The notes under the pieces: generated by a model
Seen by the model: the letters and a program-made list of their open reading frames with translations, nothing else
Database searches by the model: none
Told to the model about the DNA's origin: nothing
Shown here: positions 58,568-64,000 of the stretch, one piece after another
Layout: each line of letters opens with the position of its first letter
Position numbering within the stretch: position 1 is the stretch's first letter
Assembly (NCBI RefSeq): GCF_025200715.1
Contig: NZ_CP104143.1
Coordinates: 3,482,501 to 3,546,500 of the forward strand
Length of the DNA stretch: 64,000 nt
Direction of reading: 5' to 3'
From: Rhizobium sullae
Lineage (GTDB): Bacteria; Pseudomonadota; Alphaproteobacteria; Rhizobiales; Rhizobiaceae
Translations under genes and position numbers: made by a program

Positions 58568-59054
58568 CAGTGCAGATGGTGCGCAGAACCGCACGTCAGT
58601 CGAGCGCAAAGGGGATCGCGAACTCGTTGTAACGCGGACATTCAATGCGCCGCCGAGCACGGTTTACAGGGCGTGGAGCCAGCCCGAGCTGTTCCAGCGC
58701 TGGTGGGTGCCAAAATCGGCATCCGGCGTTTCGCTCGTATCGTGCGATATGGACGTCCGTACCGGCGGCAAATATCGGCTGGAATTCGGCGCCGGCGGTT
58801 CGGACACCATGGCCTTCTACGGCAAGTATCTCGAGGTGGTGCCGAACGAGCGCATCGTCTGGACCAACGACGAGGGCGAGGAAGGCGCGATCACGACCGT
58901 GACCTTCGAGGACCAGGGCGGGAAGACGCTGCTGAATCTCCACGAAGTCTATCCGTCCAAGGAGGCGCTTGAGGAAGCACTACAGGGCGGGGCGGCCGCA
59001 TTGCCGGAGCAGCTGGAACAGCTCGACGAATTGCTTTCCGGCACAGGCGAGTAG
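58551..59054 (+). CDS. SRPBCC/AHSA1-family protein
   Basis: A 167-aa protein with a Bet v1-like fold: LVVTRTFNAPPSTVYRAWSQ, PELFQRWWVPKSASG, MAFYGKYLEVVPNERIVWTN and VTFEDQGGKTLLNLHE are typical of the AHSA1 (activator of Hsp90 ATPase-like) group. Members bind small hydrophobic molecules; function not known. It is co-encoded with the ArsR regulator (17-nt overlap), a very common pair. Confidence 0.92.
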   Translation: MNQQVNSADGAQNRTSVERKGDRELVVTRTFNAPPSTVYRAWSQPELFQRWWVPKSASGVSLVSCDMDVRTGGKYRLEFGAGGSDTMAFYGKYLEVVPNERIVWTNDEGEEGAITTVTFEDQGGKTLLNLHEVYPSKEALEEALQGGAAALPEQLEQLDELLSGTGE

Positions 59055-59393
59055 CGCGGGTCGGGAAATTCGCCTCGGGGAAACGTCTGCTCTTGGGAAG
59101 TGACTCCACCGGCCTTTCCAGCCGGAGCGGGGGCGCAAAGCCATCGTTGAACGCAATGGCCGTAAATGTCCGGAATGGGCGCGACACCTGCGGAGCTTTA
59201 AAGCTCTTGAACGGAATCGAACCGACGACCCTAGTTGCCAAAGCCTTTTCGTCTCAAAGGCGCCAGTAGGAGAAATCGGCGTCGACCTCTGAGTCAGCAG
59301 CAACCGGTATCGCTCCCACGCCATCCGGGTTACGATGCGTAGCTGAGAACGGGCGCGGGCGCCTCGTCGGACCACCTACGTCAGGAGGGCAGC
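59055..59393. other. Gap with degenerate repeats
   Basis: 339 nt. Contains pieces of the CGGACATT/AGCAGACGTT type seen in other gaps and a tRNA-like T-arm (GGTTCGATTCC, minus strand, near 59210-59225), but no full tRNA and no gene. Confidence 0.45.
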
Positions 59394-59978
59394 ATGAAAT
59401 CGCCAACAGTGAGAGTTATGGCCGCGACCGAGGAAGATCTGGCGGTCGAAACGGTCATGCTGGCGTTTGCAGCGGATCCTATGGCGCGATGGACCTGGCC
59501 GCATGCACACCAGTACCTTGCGGCCATGCCGCGAATGATCCGGGCATTCGGGAGCAGCTCATTCTCTAACGGAACCGCCTTTTGCACCGACGGCTACGCC
59601 GGGACGGCGCTGTGGCTATCGCCCGGGGTGCATTCCGACGAGGAAGGGCTTGGTGCGGTGCTCGAGAGCACGGTTGCGCGCTCTCTTGCCCCCGAAACCA
59701 CGGCCATATTCGAGCAGATGGGCGCGTACCACCCGACCGAACCACATTGGTACCTGCCCCTGATCGGCGTCGACCCGGCGCATCAAGGCGAAGGTCACGG
59801 CGACGCCTTGATGGCCTACGCACTCGTACGGTGCGATCGCGATCACGCGCCAGCCTATTTGGAATCCTCGAACCCGCGCAACATTCCGTTCTACCGACGC
59901 TACGGCTTCGAACCGCTCGGTGCGATCCAGGTCGGTTCGTCGCCGACGCTCGTCCCGATGCTGCGGCGGCCGCATTGA
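59394..59978 (+). CDS. GNAT N-acetyltransferase
   Basis: A 194-aa GNAT protein. LIGVDPAHQGEGHGDALMAY is acetyl-CoA motif A, and YLESSNPRNIPFYRRYGFEP is motif B. The N-terminal part (EEDLAVETVMLAFAADPMAR) is typical of a group of small-molecule acetyltransferases. AGGAGGGCAGC precedes ATG 59394. Substrate unknown. Confidence 0.9.
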   Translation: MKSPTVRVMAATEEDLAVETVMLAFAADPMARWTWPHAHQYLAAMPRMIRAFGSSSFSNGTAFCTDGYAGTALWLSPGVHSDEEGLGAVLESTVARSLAPETTAIFEQMGAYHPTEPHWYLPLIGVDPAHQGEGHGDALMAYALVRCDRDHAPAYLESSNPRNIPFYRRYGFEPLGAIQVGSSPTLVPMLRRPH

Positions 59979-60207
59979 GCTTCAGTTCGATCAGATAATT
60001 TGTGGCATGCCGGCGCTTTTAGAAGTCGGACGATGTAGCTTTGACGACCGACAGCGCGCCTCGCGATCGGTGCTCAGCATCGTAAGCTTTCAGGCATGAG
60101 GGTGAACAGATGGCGAGCCTGGATCTTGCCCACCGGCACGCTGGAACACCGAACTCTCCTCCTTCCCTGTGCCTTCGTGTTATTATGGCGACTAGGGAGA
60201 TGGCTCG

Positions 60208-61977
60208 ATGAGCGAGAACCGGAAGCTAGCAGCGATCCTGGCTGCCGACGTGGTCGGGTACAGCCGGTTGGCCGGCGCAGACGAAGAACGTACCTTGGCG
60301 AGGTTGCGGGCACTGCGCAGCGACCTGATCGATCCGACCATCGCCGTGCACAACGGACGCGTGATCAAACGCACAGGGGACGGGGCGCTGGTCGAGTTCC
60401 GCAGTGTGGTAGACGCCGTACGCTGCGCCATGGAAGTGCAAAATGGCATGGTCGAGCGCAATGCCGGCGTGCCGCAGGAGCGCCGCATCGAGTTCCGGAT
60501 CGGAATTCATCTCGGCGACGTAGTCGAGGAAAGCGACGGTGATCTAATGGGCGACGGCGTCAACATCGCCTCGCGTTTGGAGGGCGTCGCGGCGCCTGGC
60601 GCCATCTGCCTATCCGAGGATGCCTATCGTCAGGTCAAGGCGCGGCTTGACCTCTCAGTCAGCGATCTCGGCAACACGCAGCTCAAGAACATCGCCGAGC
60701 CGATCCGGGTGTATTCGCTGCGTGTCGGCACCGCCGAGGCAAAGGCAACCGCGAACTCCGAATCCGCGACAAGCCGGCTGGCGACGGTACCGCCGCCGAA
60801 GCTGTCGATCGCCGTGCTGCCCTTCGCCAACATGAGCGGTGATGTCGAGCAGGAGTATTTCGCCGATGGAATCTCGGAAGACATCATCACGGCTCTCTCA
60901 AAGCTGCCGCAGCTCTTCGTCATCGCCCGCAATTCGTCGTTTACCTTCAAGGGCAAGAACGTCCACGTGCAGGAGGTCGGCAGAAACCTCGGCGTACGCT
61001 ACGTGCTGGAAGGCAGCGTCCGTAGATCTGGCAACAGGGTACGGATCACCGCCCAGCTTATCGACGCAGCCTCGGGTGGCCATCTGTGGGCGGAGCGCTT
61101 CGATCGTGACCTGACCGACATATTCGCGGTCCAGGACGATGTCACTCAGCAGATCGTGGATGCGATGGCCATCAACCTGACGGAAGGCGACCGGCAGCGG
61201 ATGGCGCCAGAGCACACTGGCAACGTGGAGGCTTATGACTATTTCCTGCGTGGCCGAGAGCTGTGGCACCGGCTGACGAAGGAGACGAACATCGCCGCCC
61301 GGGATCTTTTGCAACGTGCAATCGAGCTGGACCCGAATTTCGCCTCGGCCCACGCGTTCCTAGCCCTTACCCACGGACTCGACTACTTGAACGGATGGAG
61401 CCCGTCACCGCCGAATTCGCGCGAGCAAGCAGAAGAGCTTGCGAGGCGGGCGGTAGCGCTGGATGATCGCGATCCTAGGGCGCACTGGGCGCTGAGCATC
61501 GTCGAATTGTATTCGCGACGGCACGACATGGCCATCAGCGAGGCCCAGCGTGCGATAATCCTCAATCCGAACTTCGCTGAAGGGCACGTCAGCCTCGGCG
61601 AGGCGCTGTACTACTCGGGCAGGGCCGACGAGGCGCTCAAGTATTTCGATGGGGCGAAGGTCTTGAACCCTTACTTTCCGGATGTGCTCCTGCACTTCCA
61701 GGCATTGGCGTTGTTTCAACTGGGAAGGTACGATCAGGCAGTTGGCTTGCTGAAAGAGCGGCTGACCCGCAATCCCGTTACCGATGTTTCTCGCGCGCTT
61801 CTGGCTTCCAGTTATGGCCATCTGGGTCGTTTCGACGAGGCCCGCGCGGCTTGGCAGGAGGTGCTCCGGGTTAATCCCGACTACTCCCTGGAATACCGTC
61901 GCAAAGTGCTGCCCTACAAGAACCCCGCGGATTTCGAGATGGTGGTGGACGGGCTTCGCAAGGCCGGCCTGGCGTAA
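60208..61977 (+). CDS. Class III adenylate cyclase with TolB-like and TPR domains
   Basis: A 589-aa signalling protein. The cyclase domain (1-170) starts RKLAAILAADVVGYSRLAGA (first metal Asp), continues KRTGDGALVEFRSVVDAVRC (second Asp) and ends GVNIASRLEGVAAPGAICLS (transition-state Asn/Arg). A TolB-N-terminal-like region follows (about 195-330: SIAVLPFANMSGDVEQEYFA, RNLGVRYVLEGSVRRSGNRV), then tetratricopeptide repeats to the end (ALDDRDPRAHWALSIVELYS). Rhizobia have many such cyclases, and the helical part probably senses a partner. No membrane helix is present. The first metal Asp and Arg look intact, so activity is likely. Confidence 0.93.
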   Translation: MSENRKLAAILAADVVGYSRLAGADEERTLARLRALRSDLIDPTIAVHNGRVIKRTGDGALVEFRSVVDAVRCAMEVQNGMVERNAGVPQERRIEFRIGIHLGDVVEESDGDLMGDGVNIASRLEGVAAPGAICLSEDAYRQVKARLDLSVSDLGNTQLKNIAEPIRVYSLRVGTAEAKATANSESATSRLATVPPPKLSIAVLPFANMSGDVEQEYFADGISEDIITALSKLPQLFVIARNSSFTFKGKNVHVQEVGRNLGVRYVLEGSVRRSGNRVRITAQLIDAASGGHLWAERFDRDLTDIFAVQDDVTQQIVDAMAINLTEGDRQRMAPEHTGNVEAYDYFLRGRELWHRLTKETNIAARDLLQRAIELDPNFASAHAFLALTHGLDYLNGWSPSPPNSREQAEELARRAVALDDRDPRAHWALSIVELYSRRHDMAISEAQRAIILNPNFAEGHVSLGEALYYSGRADEALKYFDGAKVLNPYFPDVLLHFQALALFQLGRYDQAVGLLKERLTRNPVTDVSRALLASSYGHLGRFDEARAAWQEVLRVNPDYSLEYRRKVLPYKNPADFEMVVDGLRKAGLA

Positions 61978-62186
61978 CTGCGCACCAGGGGAATGCCCGG
62001 TTTCAAACCTTCTGCAGCCACTCGTTCAAATGAGGAGCAATGACTGGTGTTGGCGCTTATCCGCTAGACATTCGCCACTAATCCGAAAAGTACCGAAAGC
62101 TGTCCTTGATCAGGTGAGTTCGTTGGTGAAGCGTCCGCACGTAAAGTCTCTTCTCACGGGATTGAAGGCCATGATAAACGGCGCCT

Positions 62187-62696
62187 ATGGGAATTAAGAA
62201 CTATCTGATCGAAGGCAGTTCCGGCACTGGAAAAACGTCTGTCGCTACTGAACTGGAGCGGCGGGGCTACCATGTCGTCCATGGTGACCGGGTCTTGGCC
62301 TATATCGGCGACCCCGAGACAGGCCAGGCACTCGCAGGACCACCCGCAGGCGCGGACCGCATCGTTTGGGGATACGCGCACTGGATCTGGCCTGTCGACA
62401 AGGTCCGCGCTATTGCTGCCGACACCACCCATCCAATCACCTTCTTCTGTGGCGGCTCGCGCAATTTCGATAAATTCCTGGACCTATTCGACAAGGTTTT
62501 CGTGCTGGACATAGACGTTGAGACATTGAACCGACGATTAGATGGACGGCCGAATGAGCCGGGCTTCGAGCCGGCCGAGCGGGCGTTGGTACTCCGCTAC
62601 CATGATACTCGGGGATACCTCCCCGTCGGCATCAATATCGACACGGCAGATACTGTCCCAAGTGTCGTCGACGATATCCTCGCTCAACTCACCTGA
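62187..62696 (+). CDS. Small P-loop kinase-like protein
   Basis: A 169-aa protein. NYLIEGSSGTGKTSVATELE is a Walker A loop; GYHVVHGDRVLAYIGDPETG follows as in adenylate- and nucleoside-kinase-like proteins, VFVLDIDVETLNRRLDGRP is the strand and lid region. Likely phosphorylates a small molecule, substrate unknown. The start has a weak ribosome-binding site. Confidence 0.78.
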   Translation: MGIKNYLIEGSSGTGKTSVATELERRGYHVVHGDRVLAYIGDPETGQALAGPPAGADRIVWGYAHWIWPVDKVRAIAADTTHPITFFCGGSRNFDKFLDLFDKVFVLDIDVETLNRRLDGRPNEPGFEPAERALVLRYHDTRGYLPVGINIDTADTVPSVVDDILAQLT

Positions 62697-63022
62697 AGCC
62701 CTGAAAGTATTGTGAATGGATGGGAAGCACTCGATTATTGCGGGAAAGACGCTAGCCGCCTGAACGGCTCACTGGCGGCATTGTCGCTTTCGTAGCCGAC
62801 CGGCAGCTCTCAGAACGACAAACTGGGTGTGTCAACGACCGTCTTGAGGCGCATTGCCGCCCCAGCAGCATTGGCTCGGCCGGTGGTGTCTCTGACCGTA
62901 TTTCTGCTAAAGCTGGGAAGCAAATCGCCCGCGATATCACCAACTGCCGAAGTGTGAAGGGCGCAACGGGCTGATGGGCCTCTCGCTCATCAGGCCTCTT
63001 GTCTTGAAGGAGGAGCGCTAGG
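62697..63022. other. Gap without a gene
   Basis: 326 nt. A CTGATG/CATCAG hairpin (about 62971-62993) is followed by CCTCTTGTCTT and could end transcription from the kinase gene. Nothing else was recognised. Confidence 0.45.
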
Positions 63023-63649
63023 ATGAGCACCGACCTGGATACCGTGCGGTCCTATGATACGGTCGCGGCGGAGTACGCTGCCGAGGCCGCGGCGATGCCC
63101 GAATGGGTCGCGACAGAGATCGATGCGTTCGTGACCGAGCTGGGCGGCTCGGGCAGGGTGCTGGAGATCGGAAGCGGTGGCGGGCGAGATGCACTTGAGC
63201 TTGAGAAGCGGGGAATTAGCGTCCGGCGCACCGACATTTCAAGGGGGTTCGTCGAACTGCTACGCGAAAGTGGTTTCGAGGCCGACCTGTTGGACCCGCT
63301 GACCGAAGACTTGGCCGATCCGCAGCGTCCCGGCAAGCCGTACGACGGGATCTGGGCCTGTGCCTGCCTGATTCATGTCGCGCGCGAGGATTTCGGCACG
63401 GTGCTTGGACGGCTTGCCGAGGCGACCCGGACCGGTGGCCGATTGCACGCCTCGGTTAGAGAGGGCGAAGGCGAGGATGTGTCCACACACGGCAGTGCTG
63501 CAGCGCCCCGGCGCTACGTCGAGACGTACTGGCGCGCGTCTGCCCTGCGGTCCGCACTCACAGACGCCGGCTGGATCGTCAGCGAGGTACGTCGGTGCGT
63601 CGGAAAGCCCCATGATCGGTGGCTGAGCGTTCGGGCGAGTCGGGCGTGA
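63023..63649 (+). CDS. Class I SAM-dependent methyltransferase
   Basis: A 208-aa methyltransferase. Motif I reads VLEIGSGGGRDALELEKRG (about 47-65), the acidic end of strand two RRTDISRGFVELL, GIWACACLIHVAREDFGTVL strand four and TGGRLHASVREGEGED strand five. AAGGAGGAGCGCTAGG stands before ATG 63023. Substrate not recognisable. A minus-strand ATPase gene follows convergently. Confidence 0.9.
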   Translation: MSTDLDTVRSYDTVAAEYAAEAAAMPEWVATEIDAFVTELGGSGRVLEIGSGGGRDALELEKRGISVRRTDISRGFVELLRESGFEADLLDPLTEDLADPQRPGKPYDGIWACACLIHVAREDFGTVLGRLAEATRTGGRLHASVREGEGEDVSTHGSAAAPRRYVETYWRASALRSALTDAGWIVSEVRRCVGKPHDRWLSVRASRA

Positions 63650-63795
63650 CGCACACAGAACTTGCGGGAGTGGCCGGTTGTGGCGCGACTATGAACTCTA
63701 GGTGGTCACCGCAATGTCGGCTTCCGGGCGAAGGCAAAGATCCCCTCTGTGGCCGACATGGTGAAGGGTTTCGGGTGCCGGCGGGCGACGACGGC

Positions 63796-64000
63796 TCATC
63801 CGAGGTGCGGAACCCCGCCGTATGCACCGCTCAGATATTTGCGGTAGTGGTTCTCGTCGCGGCGCACCTTCACGTCCATGAGGCTGTAAAGGTGGCTGCG
63901 GCCCAGCCGATCTTTCTCGCAGATCACGATTTCCTCCTTGTTGAGGTCATCGAGCAGCGAGGCCGAATGGCAGGAAAGCCAGAGCTGTGCGTCGAACTTG
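63796..64000 (-). CDS. AAA-family ATPase, C-terminal end (runs off the window)
   Basis: From the right edge the minus strand reads KFDAQLWLSCHSASLLDDLN, KEEIVICEKDRLGRSHLYSL, NHYRKYLSGAYGGVPHLG and stops at 63796. QLWLSCHSASLLDDL is the D-loop/H-loop part after Walker B found in SMC/RecF-like and RloA-type AAA ATPases. Only 67 codons are inside the window. Its 5' end and neighbours lie further right; such ATPases occur in repair and in anti-phage systems. Confidence 0.75.
   Translation of the reverse strand, partial: KFDAQLWLSCHSASLLDDLNKEEIVICEKDRLGRSHLYSLMDVKVRRDENHYRKYLSGAYGGVPHLG

Noticed and set aside
59200..59240. Possible tRNA with T-arm GGTTCGATTCC (minus strand)
   Set aside because: No matching acceptor, D or anticodon stems around it; treated as a chance or repeat-derived T-arm.

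Overview
The window looks like chromosomal DNA of a Rhizobium-group alphaproteobacterium (Rhizobiaceae). The main evidence is a complete set of cyclic beta-1,2-glucan genes: ndvA (121-1884), ndvB (24256-32772) and an opgC-type modification gene (22923-24158). The core block tRNA-Ser, rplU, rpmA, obg, proB, proA, nadD also has the typical rhizobial order, and the protein sequences read closest to Rhizobium/Sinorhizobium/Agrobacterium relatives. All assignments were made by reading translations; no database search was run.

Layout. (1) 1-1937: ndvA, the cyclic glucan exporter, flanked by intrinsic terminators. (2) 2.0-21.4 kb: a variable accessory stretch between ndvA and ndvB/opgC. It holds several small regulator-plus-enzyme units: an imine-reductase-like gene with HxlR; LysR with an MFS pump and two Tat-exported proteins; an HxlR-SCP2 regulator with an acyl-CoA-dehydrogenase-like gene. 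It also holds single genes (FAD oxidoreductase, second pyrE-like gene, DUF2332, DUF938 methyltransferase, sulfite-oxidase-like Mo enzyme, transglutaminase). Decay is clear here: a frameshifted cupin, a truncated second cupin, a tyrosine recombinase with an in-frame TGA, an IS66 orfA remnant and short dispersed repeats. (3) 21.4-33.8 kb: an MFS carrier, opgC, ndvB and two small conserved-looking proteins. (4) 33.8-44 kb: a dipeptidase/dipeptide ABC operon and a ribose/inositol-type sugar ABC operon, both on the minus strand. (5) 44-48.4 kb: DUF1993, a phosphonate-monoester-hydrolase/sulfatase, galE/exoB and an MNT-HEPN protein. (6) 48.5-56 kb: the conserved housekeeping block ending in nadD and a strong terminator. 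(7) 56.1-64 kb: a second accessory segment (possible IS fragment, galM-like gene, ArsR/AHSA1 pair, GNAT, adenylate cyclase-TPR protein, kinase, methyltransferase, and the 3' end of an AAA ATPase that runs off the right edge).

How the parts fit. NdvB makes, OpgC probably succinylates and NdvA exports periplasmic cyclic glucan, needed for hypo-osmotic adaptation and host interaction. GalE/ExoB supplies UDP-galactose for surface polysaccharides. The dipeptidase sits in one operon with a peptide importer. Obg, ProB, ProA and NadD form an overlapping housekeeping cluster.

I found no complete novel defence or mobile system. The best leads are the decayed 20-kb region that separates ndvA from ndvB, the regulator units with clear palindromic operators, an orphan 21-bp perfect palindrome after nadD, and the partial ATPase at the right edge.
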